A program made the translations under genes and the position numbers. A stretch of 64,000 nt of DNA, taken from positions 62,504 to 126,503 of the forward strand of contig NZ_FRCM01000003.1 of the NCBI RefSeq assembly GCF_900142915.1, written 5' to 3'. The notes under the pieces were generated by a model, which searched no databases, was not told the DNA's origin, and was given only the letters and a program-made list of their open reading frames with translations. This DNA comes from Mucilaginibacter sp. OK098. Its GTDB lineage: Bacteria > Bacteroidota > Bacteroidia > Sphingobacteriales > Sphingobacteriaceae. Below, piece by piece: positions 17,789 to 27,501 of this stretch; positions within the stretch are counted from its first letter, which is position 1, and every line of letters starts with the position of its first letter.

Positions 17789-19930
17789 ATGAAAAGCATC
17801 CCAATGACTAATGACATAATGACCAATGACAAACCAGGTCTCAGCCGTGTTGATGGCCGCCTGAAAGTTACCGGCAAAGCCAAATATTCTGCAGAATATA
17901 GTGTGAAGGGATTGGTGTATGGCGTGCTGGTTGGCAGTACCATTACCAAAGGCAGCATCAAAGCTCTCGATACAAAAAAGGCTGAAAGTGCACCCGGCGT
18001 ACTTTCGGTGCTTACTTATTTAAATGCGCCCAAAATTCCGGGTTACCAAACGGATAGCCCTACATCAAAAGGTCCTCTAAAAATATTTTATAACGATCAG
18101 ATCTATTTTAACGGACAACCAATTGCCCTGGTAGTTGCCAATACCTTTGAACGCGCCTTGTTTGCTGCATCGCTGGTAAGCTCAACCTATAACGTTGAAC
18201 CGCATTTAACCGATTTAAAAAGCAACCTGGATAAAGGATTTTCAACCCGGAAAGAAGATAAGGATTATGTGCGGGGCCAGGAAGATGCCTACAAATCGGC
18301 CTCCATAAAAGTTGAGCAGGAATATATCATCCCCACCGAGGTGCATAACCCCATGGAGCTGCATGCCATTATTGCCCGCTGGGATGCTGATGATAAAATT
18401 ACCGTTTGGGATAAAACGCAGGGTGTAAAATCAACCCAGCGAAGCATTGCACAGGCATTTAAAATTCCGCCTGAAAATGTGCAGGTAACCTCGCCTTTTG
18501 TTGGCGGAGCTTTTGGTGCTGCCCTGCGCACCTGGCCGCATGAAATTGCTGCTGTGCTGGCGGCAAAGGTATTGAACAAGCCTGTTAAGCTGGTTTTAAG
18601 CCGTGCCGATATGTTTACTTCGGTAGGCTATCGCCCTTATACATGGCAAAAGGTTGGTATTGCCGCTACTGCCGATGGTAAGCTTACAGGCATTACCCAT
18701 GAAGCTACCGGGCAGTCGTCAGTTTATGAAGATTTTACCGAGGGAGTGGTTAACATCAGTCAGCTGATGTATGCCTGTCCGAATGTAAATACCCGGTATA
18801 AGCTGGTATCGTTAAATGTAAATACTCCTACACCCATGCGTGGCCCCGGGGAAGCAACCGGCGCATTTGCATTGGAATGCGCGATGGATGAACTTTCCTA
18901 CGCGCTTAACATCGACCCAATAGACCTCCGCATAAAAAACCATGCCGATACCGACCCGCTTAGCGGCAAACCTTATTCAAGCAAATATTTAATTGATGCA
19001 TACAAAATGGGCGCTGATAAAATAGGCTGGCAAGACAGGAACGCCAAACCGGCATCGGTTACAAAAGATGGCTGGCTGGTTGGCTACGGAATGGCTGCCG
19101 GCATGTTTGGCGCTCACCGCAGCTCAGCCACGGTAATGGCAAGAATGATGGCCGATGGCACACTGATATTGCAAACCGCAGTAACAGATATAGGCCCGGG
19201 CACGGGTACGGCAATGGTAACCGTAGCATCCGAAACTATGGGCATCCCTGCCGATAAGATCAGGTTTGATCTGGGCGATTCATCGTTGCCGCCATCACCA
19301 ACACAGGGCGGCTCGCAAATAACATCAACCGTTGGCTCGGCAGTGCATGATGCCTGTGTAGCGCTTAAAGAAAAGTTTCAAGCCCTGGCAGGCACTACTG
19401 ATGCCAGCAACTATACGCAGATCTTAAAGCAGCAAAACCTTGATAAGCTGGAAGTAACAACCGCTTCAAAAGGCGGAACCGAGATGGGTAAATATGCAAT
19501 GTACTCATGGTCGGTACATTTTATGAAAGTGCTGGTGCATCCGGCTACGGGAGTGGTGAAAATTGATAAGGCCATTTCAACAGCGGATGCCGGAACAATC
19601 ATCAGCGCAAAAACTGCCCGCAGCCAGATGATAGGCGGCACCATAATGGGGACTGGTATGGCGCTGATGGAAGAAGCAGTAATAGATCACCGTTATGGCA
19701 GGCTTATAAACAACAACTTTGCCGATTACCATGTACCGGTACAGGCAGATATACCGCAGATAGAAGCCTACTTTGTAAATAAACCCGATCCGATCATTAA
19801 CCCTATAGGCGCAAAAGGCATGGGTGAGATAGCCACAATAGGCGTAGCCGCAGCCATAGCCAATGCCGTTTATAATGCCACCGGTAAACGGGTAAGGGAT
19901 TTGCCTATTACACCGGATAAATTGATTTGA
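17789..19930 (+). CDS. Molybdopterin-binding large subunit of molybdenum hydroxylase, copy 2
   Basis: A close paralogue of the preceding large subunit (713 residues, colinear throughout, clearly the majority of positions identical). It retains FVGGAFGAALRTWPHE, MRGPGEATGAFALECAMDE and KGMGEIATIG, so it should be active. It has no small subunits of its own and would have to share the 2Fe-2S and FAD subunits of copy 1. Differences cluster in loops (for example SLNVNTPTPMRG against ALDIGSPTWMRG), which could alter substrate range. The N-terminus MTNDIMTND again comes from AATGAC words. The TGA stop lies inside a TTGATT repeat. Confidence 0.92.
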   Translation: MKSIPMTNDIMTNDKPGLSRVDGRLKVTGKAKYSAEYSVKGLVYGVLVGSTITKGSIKALDTKKAESAPGVLSVLTYLNAPKIPGYQTDSPTSKGPLKIFYNDQIYFNGQPIALVVANTFERALFAASLVSSTYNVEPHLTDLKSNLDKGFSTRKEDKDYVRGQEDAYKSASIKVEQEYIIPTEVHNPMELHAIIARWDADDKITVWDKTQGVKSTQRSIAQAFKIPPENVQVTSPFVGGAFGAALRTWPHEIAAVLAAKVLNKPVKLVLSRADMFTSVGYRPYTWQKVGIAATADGKLTGITHEATGQSSVYEDFTEGVVNISQLMYACPNVNTRYKLVSLNVNTPTPMRGPGEATGAFALECAMDELSYALNIDPIDLRIKNHADTDPLSGKPYSSKYLIDAYKMGADKIGWQDRNAKPASVTKDGWLVGYGMAAGMFGAHRSSATVMARMMADGTLILQTAVTDIGPGTGTAMVTVASETMGIPADKIRFDLGDSSLPPSPTQGGSQITSTVGSAVHDACVALKEKFQALAGTTDASNYTQILKQQNLDKLEVTTASKGGTEMGKYAMYSWSVHFMKVLVHPATGVVKIDKAISTADAGTIISAKTARSQMIGGTIMGTGMALMEEAVIDHRYGRLINNNFADYHVPVQADIPQIEAYFVNKPDPIINPIGAKGMGEIATIGVAAAIANAVYNATGKRVRDLPITPDKLI

Positions 19931-19955
19931 TGGTTAATTAAGCTGATTGAGCTAA
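19922..19955. repeat. TTGATT-word array overlapping the stop of Mo subunit 2
   Basis: ATTGATTTGATGG, TTAATTAAGCTGATTGAG: short diverged copies of the GTTGATT family. The TGA stop (19928-19930) is part of the array. Confidence 0.55.
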
Positions 19956-20107
19956 AATACCGGCAATTCAAAAAAAGATAACACTGTCGGCAACATTTCC
20001 GTATAAACAGTGAAACTTCTTTTATTTTAATACAAACGCACTATAAATCAGGGCTCTGTATAAAATAAAACTGCGGTTTTTAAGGTTTAAAAATAAATTA
20101 AATCATC

Positions 20108-20992
20108 ATGGTTGCCGAGCAAGTGAATGCTAAATCAAATTACAAGGGGATAACATCAATCGACAAAAGGACAAACCTTTCGCACGAGGAATTTATAAAG
20201 GAATATGTTAATAAATCACTTCCCGTAATACTTACCGATGCTGCAAAAGATTGGAAGGCAATGGGAAAGCTGACTCCTGCTTTTTTTAAGGAAAACTATC
20301 CTCATATTACAAAAACCATTAATGGGGTTACCTATAAGATGGACGATTTTATCGACCATATGTTAACTTCAACCACCGAAAACAAGGCGCCATACCCGTA
20401 TAATTTTGATGTGGAAAAAGTTTTTCCTGAATTGATGGCTGATTTTTTACCGGAAATAATTTACGGTAACATTGACAGGATCAACCATAAGCTTATGCCC
20501 CGCAAATTGCTGAAGGGAACAACCCTTTACGAAATATTTTTAGGCGGAAACGGCAGCAGCTTCCCATTTCTGCATTACGATGCCTTGTTTATGCATACGC
20601 AGATAACCCAGATCTACGGATCGAAGATCTTCATTATGTATCCACCTGACCAAACACCAAACATGTATCCTTATGAGGATAATCCTAAATTTTCACAGGT
20701 AAATTTCCTCGATCCCGATTATGAAAAATTCCCGCTTTTTAAAGAAGCACGCCCAATAGAAATTACCATTAACGAGGGTGAAACCATTTTGTTCCCATCG
20801 GGCTGGTGGCATACTACCCGAATTACTGAGCCATGTATCTCACTGGGCCGTGCACAACTAAACGGATATAACTGGGATAACTTTATCCACGACCGCTATG
20901 TTAACTGGAAGAAAAAAATCTCATACGCAGCTGCACCTGTTTTAGCCTATGGTAAAATAGTTGGCAGTATAATGAACGCGCAAGACCGCTGA
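20108..20992 (+). CDS. Cupin-like/JmjC-domain Fe(II)/2-oxoglutarate dioxygenase-type protein
   Basis: A 294-residue protein of the Cupin_8/FIH-like JmjC family. The predicted iron ligands are H and D of LHYDALFMHTQ and the distal His of FPSGWWHTTR. Fe(II)/2-oxoglutarate hydroxylase activity is inferred from the family; the substrate (protein, peptide or lipid) is unknown. There is no signal peptide, so it is cytosolic. It is monocistronic, and a 12-bp stem terminator follows. Confidence 0.88.
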   Translation: MVAEQVNAKSNYKGITSIDKRTNLSHEEFIKEYVNKSLPVILTDAAKDWKAMGKLTPAFFKENYPHITKTINGVTYKMDDFIDHMLTSTTENKAPYPYNFDVEKVFPELMADFLPEIIYGNIDRINHKLMPRKLLKGTTLYEIFLGGNGSSFPFLHYDALFMHTQITQIYGSKIFIMYPPDQTPNMYPYEDNPKFSQVNFLDPDYEKFPLFKEARPIEITINEGETILFPSGWWHTTRITEPCISLGRAQLNGYNWDNFIHDRYVNWKKKISYAAAPVLAYGKIVGSIMNAQDR

Positions 20993-21015
20993 TCACGATC
21001 ATAAAAGTATCAGAC

Positions 21016-21069
21016 AATCCTTTAATCAAGCGAATCATGGTTCAAAAGATTAAAGGATTTTCTTTTTTA
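21016..21069 (+). terminator. Terminator hairpin after the JmjC gene
   Basis: AATCCTTTAATC (21016-21027) pairs perfectly with GATTAAAGGATT (21048-21059), followed by TTTCTTTTTT. The loop carries the 24-base repeat shared with 13284-13307. Confidence 0.75.
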
Positions 21070-21170
21070 GATCAGCGTAATCTCTTAATCAGTCAAAATC
21101 AGCGATCAAATAATCTGCTAAATCACAATCATCCGTAAAAATCAGCGATCGAAATCGGTGAAATCCTTAA
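21070..21170. repeat. AATCAGCG-word array upstream of secA
   Basis: Repeated ATCAGCG, AATCAG and AATC words (ATCAGCGTAATC, AAATCAGCGATC twice). The same family follows the genes ending at 27453 and 28182. Confidence 0.6.
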
Positions 21171-21177
21171 TAAACTG

Positions 21178-21185
21178 TAACTTTG
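21178..21185 (+). promoter_or_regulatory. TAnnTTTG promoter box of secA
   Basis: TAACTTTG, nine bases before a short upstream ORF (21195-21227) and 68 bases before the secA ATG. Confidence 0.5.
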
Positions 21186-21194
21186 CCTGTCATA

Positions 21195-21227
21195 ATGGCT
21201 CATAAATTGCCGTGGCGCAATTGTTGA
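21195..21227 (+). promoter_or_regulatory. Possible 10-codon upstream ORF in the secA leader
   Basis: ATG GCT CAT AAA onward encodes [10 protein letters not shown] and a TGA, 26 bases before the secA ATG. It sits where the first ribosome would engage the predicted mRNA 5' end. SecA synthesis is controlled by leader peptides in some other bacteria (SecM, VemP), but this peptide is too short to resemble them. Chance is quite possible. Confidence 0.3.
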
Positions 21228-21253
21228 GTTTGTTGCAACAGATAAAAAATAGC

Positions 21254-24200
21254 ATGTTAAATTTTATAAGTAAGCTTTTCGGAAGCAAATCAGATCGGGA
21301 CGTAAAAAGCATATTGCCCATAGTTGAAAAGGTAAAGGCTGAATTTGCCAAACTTGGCAGCTTAAGTAACGATGAACTTAGAGCTAAAACCATAGGTTTT
21401 AAAGAAACCATTGCAGCAGGCCTTGCCGTTATTGACGGCGAGATTGGCTCAATTAAAGAGCGGATTGAAGAGAACCCCAACCTTGACGTAAATGAAAAGG
21501 TTGAACTATACACCCAGCTTGATAAGCTTGAAAAAGACCGTAACAAGGAACTGGAAGAAATATTAATGCGCATTTTGCCCGAAGGCTTTGCCGTTGTAAA
21601 AGAAACAGCCCTTAGGTTTAAAGAAAATAAAACCATTGAAGTTACAGCAACCCAGTTTGACCGCGACCTGGCTGCCCGTAAACAAAACGTAATTATAAAA
21701 GGAGATAAAGCTATTCACCATAACACCTGGCTGGCAGCCGGCAACGAAGTTACCTGGGACATGGTACACTATGATGTACAGCTGATAGGCGGTATTGTAT
21801 TGCACCAGGGTAAAATTTCGGAAATGGCCACAGGTGAAGGTAAAACGCTGGTAGCTACACTGCCCGCATACCTGAATGCGCTTGCCGGCCAGGGTGTACA
21901 CATTGTAACCGTGAATGACTATCTGGCACGTCGTGACTCTGAATGGATGGGTCCGCTGTATGAATTCCACGGTTTATCGGTTGATTGTATCGATAAGCAC
22001 GAGCCAAACTCTGAAGAACGCCGCAACGCATACCAATCAGACATTATTTTTGGAACCAACAATGAGTTTGGTTTTGACTACCTGCGTGACAATATGACAC
22101 GCAGCCCTGAAGAATTGGTGCAGGGAAAACTGCATTATGCCATGGTGGATGAGGTTGACTCGGTATTAATTGATGATGCCCGTACCCCGCTGATCATTTC
22201 AGGCCCTATCCCACGCGGTGATGAGCATGAGTTTTATGAGCTGAAACCACGCATTGAGCGTTTGGTTAACGCGCAAAAAAATTATGTTAACGGCGTTTTA
22301 AATGAAGCTAAAAAATTAATTGCCGACGGTAAAAGCGGACCCGACGAAGGCGGCTTAGCTTTATTGCGCGCATTTAGAGGTTTACCAAAAAGCAAGGCCT
22401 TAATTAAATACTTAAGCGAAGGCGGCAACAGGCAGCTTTTACAAAAAACCGAAAACTTTTACATGCAGGACCAAAGCAAGGAAATGCATAAGGTGGATTC
22501 CGAACTGTTTTTTGTGATAGACGAAAAAAACAACCAGGTTGAATTGGCAGAAAAAGGTATTGAGCTGATCACCGCATCAGGTGAAGACCCCGGCTTTTTT
22601 GTGATGCCGGATGTTGGTACCGAGATCTCGGATATTGAGAAATCAGAATTACCTGCGGAAGAAAAAGTTGGCCGTAAAGATGAGCTGATGCGCGATTTCT
22701 CTATAAAATCTGAACGTATCCACTCGGTTAACCAATTGCTAAAAGCCTATACCCTGTTTGAAAAAGATACCGAATACATTTTAGATGAAGGCAAGGTAAA
22801 GATAGTTGATGAGCAAACGGGGCGTGTGCTTGATGGTCGCCGCTATTCTGATGGCTTGCACCAGGCAATTGAAGCAAAAGAAAACGTGAAGGTTGAGGAC
22901 GCTACCCAAACCTTTGCAACCATTACCCTTCAAAACTATTTCAGGATGTACCACAAGCTTTGCGGTATGACGGGTACTGCCGTTACCGAAGCAGGTGAGT
23001 TTTGGGAGATCTATAAGCTGGATGTGGTTGAAATACCAACCAATACAAATATCAGCCGTGATGACAGGCAGGATTTGGTTTACCGTACTGTACGTGAAAA
23101 ATACAACGCGGTAGCCGAAGAAATTGTTGCTTTAACAACAGCAGGCCGCCCGGTACTTGTAGGTACTACCTCGGTTGAAATTTCGGAACTGTTAAGCCGC
23201 ATGCTTAAGCTGCGTGGTATTAAACATAATGTACTGAACGCCAAGATGCACCAGAAGGAAGCCGACATTGTGGCTGAAGCCGGGCAGAGTGGCACTGTAA
23301 CCATTGCCACCAACATGGCTGGTCGTGGTACGGATATAAAACTTGGTGCGGGTGTTAAAGATGCAGGTGGTTTGGCCATTGTGGGTACTGAGCGCCATGA
23401 GTCGCGCCGTGTTGACCGCCAGTTGCGTGGTCGTGCAGGACGCCAGGGTGACCCGGGATCATCACAATTCTTTGTATCGCTTGAAGATAACCTAATGCGT
23501 TTGTTCGGCTCTGAAAGGATCAGCAACCTGATGGTAAGGATGGGCATAGAAGAAGGCGAAGTGATTCAGCACTCTATGATCTCCAACTCCATTGAGCGTG
23601 CTCAGAAAAAAGTTGAAGAAAATAACTTCGGCATCCGTAAGCGTTTGCTGGAGTATGATGATGTGATGAACTCACAGCGTACCGTTATTTATTCAAAACG
23701 TAAAAATGCGTTGTTTGGTGAGCGTTTGGAGGTTGACATTAACAACACCATTTTTGATGTGGTTGAGGATGTGGTGACTGAATATAAAGAATCAAACAAT
23801 TATGAAGGCTTTACGCTGGAAATGATCCGTTTGTTCTCTGTGGATGTTGAGATCTCCCATGATGAATTTGCCGGCAAAAACATAAATGGGCTGGTTGACA
23901 GAGCGTTCCAGGAAGTGAATGATTTTTACAAACGCAAACAGGAAGCCATTGCCCAGCAGGCATACCCGGTATTAAAAGACGTGTATGACACCCGCGGCGA
24001 ATACGTTGAAAACATTGTAGTGCCGTTTACCGATGGTATAAATGGCATCCAGGTTTCGGTACCGCTTAAAAAAGCAATTGCTAATAAAGGCCAGGAAGTG
24101 TTTAAATCGTTCGAAAAGAATGTTACCCTGTATCTTATTGATGATGCATGGAAAGAGCACCTGCGTGAAATGGACGAGCTGAAACAGTCAGTACAAAACG

Positions 24201-24562
24201 CCGTTTACGAACAAAAGGACCCGTTATTGGTTTATAAGTTTGAGGCTTTTGAATTGTTCCGCCAGATGCTTGCAAGCGTAAATAAAGATTTGGTGAGCTT
24301 CCTTTTCAGGGGAGGGATCCCGGTACAACAGGAGGCAGAAGATATTCGCGAAGCTAAACCACAGCCGAAGCTCGATCTGAAAAAAATGCGCACCTCAAAA
24401 CCGGAGCTTGTAAGTGAAGCAAACGGGGTACCAATGATGGATATACGCGAGCTGCAAAAAGCAACACCGGTTAGGGTTGAGCAAAAGATAGGCAGAAATG
24501 ACCCTTGTCCTTGTGGTAGCGGTAAAAAATACAAAAATTGCCATGGCGTAGGCCAGGCGTAA
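21254..24562 (+). CDS. secA: Preprotein translocase ATPase SecA
   Basis: Motor ATPase of the Sec pathway, pushing unfolded preproteins through SecYEG. The chosen start [18 protein letters not shown] is the family N-terminus; a GTG 42 bases upstream would add 14 residues outside it. Walker A region is [20 protein letters not shown], the DEAD-box equivalent is [20 protein letters not shown], and helicase motif VI is [21 protein letters not shown]. The C-terminal zinc finger is [15 protein letters not shown]. At 1,102 residues it carries the insertions typical of Bacteroidota SecA. Confidence 0.98.
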   Translation: MLNFISKLFGSKSDRDVKSILPIVEKVKAEFAKLGSLSNDELRAKTIGFKETIAAGLAVIDGEIGSIKERIEENPNLDVNEKVELYTQLDKLEKDRNKELEEILMRILPEGFAVVKETALRFKENKTIEVTATQFDRDLAARKQNVIIKGDKAIHHNTWLAAGNEVTWDMVHYDVQLIGGIVLHQGKISEMATGEGKTLVATLPAYLNALAGQGVHIVTVNDYLARRDSEWMGPLYEFHGLSVDCIDKHEPNSEERRNAYQSDIIFGTNNEFGFDYLRDNMTRSPEELVQGKLHYAMVDEVDSVLIDDARTPLIISGPIPRGDEHEFYELKPRIERLVNAQKNYVNGVLNEAKKLIADGKSGPDEGGLALLRAFRGLPKSKALIKYLSEGGNRQLLQKTENFYMQDQSKEMHKVDSELFFVIDEKNNQVELAEKGIELITASGEDPGFFVMPDVGTEISDIEKSELPAEEKVGRKDELMRDFSIKSERIHSVNQLLKAYTLFEKDTEYILDEGKVKIVDEQTGRVLDGRRYSDGLHQAIEAKENVKVEDATQTFATITLQNYFRMYHKLCGMTGTAVTEAGEFWEIYKLDVVEIPTNTNISRDDRQDLVYRTVREKYNAVAEEIVALTTAGRPVLVGTTSVEISELLSRMLKLRGIKHNVLNAKMHQKEADIVAEAGQSGTVTIATNMAGRGTDIKLGAGVKDAGGLAIVGTERHESRRVDRQLRGRAGRQGDPGSSQFFVSLEDNLMRLFGSERISNLMVRMGIEEGEVIQHSMISNSIERAQKKVEENNFGIRKRLLEYDDVMNSQRTVIYSKRKNALFGERLEVDINNTIFDVVEDVVTEYKESNNYEGFTLEMIRLFSVDVEISHDEFAGKNINGLVDRAFQEVNDFYKRKQEAIAQQAYPVLKDVYDTRGEYVENIVVPFTDGINGIQVSVPLKKAIANKGQEVFKSFEKNVTLYLIDDAWKEHLREMDELKQSVQNAVYEQKDPLLVYKFEAFELFRQMLASVNKDLVSFLFRGGIPVQQEAEDIREAKPQPKLDLKKMRTSKPELVSEANGVPMMDIRELQKATPVRVEQKIGRNDPCPCGSGKKYKNCHGVGQA

Positions 24563-24571
24563 CATCCTCAA

Positions 24572-24655
24572 GCCTCACCCTGCCCTCTCCAAAGGAGAGG
24601 GTTCTGAAAAGAGCGAAGTTAAAGTCCTCTCCTTTGGAGAGGATTTAGGTGAGGC
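24572..24655. repeat. Two inverted CTCTCC palindromes forming a composite cruciform
   Basis: GCCTCACCCTGCC plus CCCTCTCC-AAA-GGAGAGGG (24583-24601), then TCCTCTCC-TTT-GGAGAGGA (24625-24643) plus TTTAGGTGAGGC. Each copy is a hairpin, and the two are inverted relative to each other, so the whole 84 bases can also pair end to end. Confidence 0.85.
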
Positions 24656-24684
24656 AATGAAGCTTAGATGAAGAATAAAACATT

Positions 24685-25152
24685 ATGAAAAATGCACTAT
24701 CTTATTACACAACTAAATTTAGTAAAATAGGATACTGCATTTTTTTTATGGCGATATTTTTGCCGGCACTGGCAGCCGCCCAAACCCGCGGCACTGTGCA
24801 AGTTGTAAAAGATCCGCTTATTGACACCCTGATGGCCCGGCGCACCTCCCTTAACAAAAGCATTTCCACAGGCGGCGGTGGCGAGGAGACCTCAAGCGGC
24901 TACCGTGTACAGATCTTTTTTGGTTCAAGCAGGCAGGCGGCATATGATGCGCAGGCAAAGTTTAATGAAGAATACCCTGAGTTGCGCACCTACGTCAGCT
25001 ATAGCGAGCCAAACTTTAAAGTACGCGCAGGCGATTTCAGAACACGCCTGGAAGCACAGAAACTTGTACAGGAAATAAGGCCGATGTTTACCAGCCTGTT
25101 TATTATTCCCGAAAAGATAAATCCTCCAAAAACAGACCCCTCAAATGATTAA
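24685..25152 (+). CDS. SPOR-domain protein, exported
   Basis: A 155-residue protein with a hydrophobic signal sequence ending near ALAAAQ. A SPOR domain fills the C-terminal half (GYRVQIFFGSSRQAAYDAQAKF, then VRAGDFRTRLEAQKLVQEI). SPOR domains bind denuded peptidoglycan glycan strands, often at septa. The stop overlaps the next gene's ATG by eight bases, indicating translational coupling with the M20 hydrolase. Confidence 0.88.
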   Translation: MKNALSYYTTKFSKIGYCIFFMAIFLPALAAAQTRGTVQVVKDPLIDTLMARRTSLNKSISTGGGGEETSSGYRVQIFFGSSRQAAYDAQAKFNEEYPELRTYVSYSEPNFKVRAGDFRTRLEAQKLVQEIRPMFTSLFIIPEKINPPKTDPSND

Positions 25153-26329
25153 AGAGCAAATTCAGCAGCTATCGAAAAATATTTTTAATGATGTTGTGGC
25201 CAATCGCCGCCATTTGCACTCACATCCTGAACTTTCCTTTCACGAAGTGGAAACATCTGCTTTTGTTGCCGGAAAACTGGATGAGCTGGGTCTGAAATAT
25301 GAAAGAATGGCTGACAATGGGCTTGTAGCCCTGATAAAAGGCGATAAACCATCGGATAGAGTGGTAGCCTTAAGGGCTGATATGGATGCCCTGCCTATTA
25401 CCGAGGTTAACGAGGTTTCTTACAAATCACAAAATATTGGTGTAATGCATGCCTGCGGACATGACGCACATACTTCATCGTTATTAGGAACAGCCAAAAT
25501 ATTAACCGATTTAAAAAGCCAGTTTGGCGGAACTATAAAGCTGATCTTTCAGCCGGCAGAAGAAAAGCTACCCGGCGGAGCCAGCATAATGATAAAAGAA
25601 GGCGTGCTTGAAAATCCAAAACCACAGGCAGTATTGGGTCAGCATGTTATGCCTTTAATTGAGGCAGGCAAAGTAGGCTTCCGGGCAGGCAAGTACATGG
25701 CCTCGACAGATGAGATCTATGTTACCGTAAGAGGCAAAGGCGGCCATGGCGCACAACCACAGCAAAATGTAGACCCAGTTATCATCATGGCGCACATGCT
25801 AACCGCTTTGCAGCAGATAGTAAGTCGTTTTGCCGATCCTAAAAGCCCGTCTGTGCTTTCATTCGGGAAGGTAATAGCCAATGGCGCAACCAACGTGATC
25901 CCTAACGAGGTTTACCTGGAAGGCACCTTCCGCACCATGGATGAAAAGTGGCGCAGCGAGGCACACATAAAAATGAAAAAAATGGCCGAAGGTCTCTGCG
26001 AAAGCATGGGCGGCAGCTGCGAATTCAATATTATGCGTGGGTATCCTTTCCTGATTAATGAAGAAAAGCTAACAAACGCAACCCGCGGCCATGCGGAAGA
26101 TTATTTAGGAAAAGAAAATGTGCTTGATCTTGATATCTGGATGGCTGCTGAAGACTTTGCCTATTACTCACAGGTTGCAGATTCCTGCTTTTACCGCCTG
26201 GGTACCCGTAATGAAAGCCGTGGTATAACTTCATCTGTCCATACCCCAACCTTTGATGTGGAAGAAGATGCGTTCAAAATTTCCACAGGATTAATGGCTT
26301 ATTTGGCGGTTAAGCAGTTGGGGAATTAG
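25145..26329 (+). CDS. M20 family amidohydrolase/peptidase
   Basis: Metal-dependent amidohydrolase of the M20D type (N-acyl-amino-acid or hippurate hydrolase like), 394 residues. Metal-site motifs are ALRADMDALPITE, MHACGHDAHTSSLLG and FQPAEEKLPGGA. A dimerisation-domain motif GKGGHGAQPQQNVDP follows. There is no signal peptide, so it is cytosolic, and it probably releases amino acids from N-acyl or aminoacyl conjugates. Coupled to the SPOR gene upstream. Confidence 0.92.
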   Translation: MIKEQIQQLSKNIFNDVVANRRHLHSHPELSFHEVETSAFVAGKLDELGLKYERMADNGLVALIKGDKPSDRVVALRADMDALPITEVNEVSYKSQNIGVMHACGHDAHTSSLLGTAKILTDLKSQFGGTIKLIFQPAEEKLPGGASIMIKEGVLENPKPQAVLGQHVMPLIEAGKVGFRAGKYMASTDEIYVTVRGKGGHGAQPQQNVDPVIIMAHMLTALQQIVSRFADPKSPSVLSFGKVIANGATNVIPNEVYLEGTFRTMDEKWRSEAHIKMKKMAEGLCESMGGSCEFNIMRGYPFLINEEKLTNATRGHAEDYLGKENVLDLDIWMAAEDFAYYSQVADSCFYRLGTRNESRGITSSVHTPTFDVEEDAFKISTGLMAYLAVKQLGN

Positions 26330-26334
26330 AGAAA

Positions 26335-26364
26335 GGTTCATAGTTGATGGTTCATAGTTCATAG
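26335..26364. repeat. GGTTCATAG-word array after the M20 gene
   Basis: GGTTCATAGTTGATGGTTCA then TAGTTCATAG: reiterated words starting seven bases after the TAG stop. Confidence 0.6.
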
Positions 26365-26395
26365 CAGCTTCACTTATTTAATAGTACCGTTTCCG

Positions 26396-26520
26396 CAGGG
26401 TCTCTCGCAGAAGACCCTGAGCTGGATTAGGTCTCTAAGAAGAATGCGGCCGTTTGCATAAATGAAAAAGATTAAGTAAACCACAAACATTGCGCAGGGT
26501 CCTCTATGAGAGACCCTGCG
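26396..26520. repeat. GCAGGGTC hairpin pair upstream of a secreted protein gene
   Basis: CAGGGTC/GACCCTG (26396-26402 with 26413-26419) and CGCAGGGTC/GACCCTGCG (26493-26501 with 26512-26520). The second hairpin ends nine bases before the ATG at 26530, and its loop contains a false upstream ATG. Confidence 0.8.
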
Positions 26521-26529
26521 AGGACAAGA

Positions 26530-27453
26530 ATGAAAAAACTACTCCCCGCTTTTTGCTTTCTCCTTTTCGCTTTCAGCTTAAAAGCCCAGCAGATCAAACG
26601 CTTTAACCCTGATTCTATCCGCACTATTGTTATTGATTCGGCAATAAACATCCATTCACACAAACTTAACGCCCAGGATTTTATTGATGCCGTACTGGCC
26701 GATACCGGCTTTTACCAGGCATTTCAAAACATGAAACATTATGGCTTTACTGCCGAGAACCGTATTTATACTTATAACAACAAAAACAAGGTAGACGGTA
26801 AAAGTTATCGTAAAATAAAGCACAGCTATATTGATGGGAAACCTAAAGCTGAATACCTGGCAAAAAGCGATAGCGGTTCTCTTTATAAAAGCAATGGCAA
26901 GCCGCAGCTTTACACGGTTGAGATGTTTGATTATATTTTCACCAATGCCTATAAATCAAACTTTGTGCCCGGCCCTATGAAGCAGGGTGCCGATAGCAAG
27001 AACGGATCATACAAAGACAAACTAAAAACACTGATCTTTGCCCCCGGTCATAAAGTAAAAGGGCTGCCGTTCCTGAGCAGTAAAACTGAGATCTTCGGAA
27101 AAGATATGAGGGGCTATTATTTTTACCAGTTTGCCCGGGGCAAATATCTCGATACCATCCCGGTGTACCGGTTCCGCGTAGTCAGAAAACCAAGCATTGC
27201 AGACAATGATGTGGTAATAAACGAGCTCACTACCATTTTTGATATGCGCACCTTCCAGATCCTTGGCAGGTATGTCGACCTCAAATATCACAACATGCTG
27301 TTCAGCTTTGACGTGCAGATGAACATTGAGCTAAACAATGTTAATGGCGAGCTATTGCCTGCAAAAATAACCTACCAGGGCAACTGGGATGTCCCTTTCC
27401 ATAAAACTGAGCGGGCAAGTTTTTTGATAGTGCAGAAAGGATATAACCGCTGA
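26530..27453 (+). CDS. Hypothetical secreted protein
   Basis: A 307-residue product with signal peptide MKKLLPAFCFLLFAFSLKAQ. The ATG at 26530 is preferred over 26506, which lies in a hairpin loop and would put charged residues before the signal. The mature part is beta-rich with KNKVDGKSYRKIKHSYIDGK and a C-terminal EINNV/ITYQGNWDVPFHK-like pattern. I do not recognise a named family. The TGA stop is part of a CGCTGATTTTGATTGATT word repeat. Confidence 0.75.
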   Translation: MKKLLPAFCFLLFAFSLKAQQIKRFNPDSIRTIVIDSAINIHSHKLNAQDFIDAVLADTGFYQAFQNMKHYGFTAENRIYTYNNKNKVDGKSYRKIKHSYIDGKPKAEYLAKSDSGSLYKSNGKPQLYTVEMFDYIFTNAYKSNFVPGPMKQGADSKNGSYKDKLKTLIFAPGHKVKGLPFLSSKTEIFGKDMRGYYFYQFARGKYLDTIPVYRFRVVRKPSIADNDVVINELTTIFDMRTFQILGRYVDLKYHNMLFSFDVQMNIELNNVNGELLPAKITYQGNWDVPFHKTERASFLIVQKGYNR

Positions 27454-27485
27454 TTTTGATTGATTTTTATGATTTCGCTGATTTG
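27448..27485. repeat. GCTGATTT-word array overlapping a stop codon
   Basis: CGCTGATTTTGATTGATTT, then TTATGATTTCGCTGATTTG. The stop codon (27451-27453) is the TGA of the first GCTGATTT. Confidence 0.75.
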
Positions 27486-27501
27486 AAAAAAGGGCCTTCA
27501 C

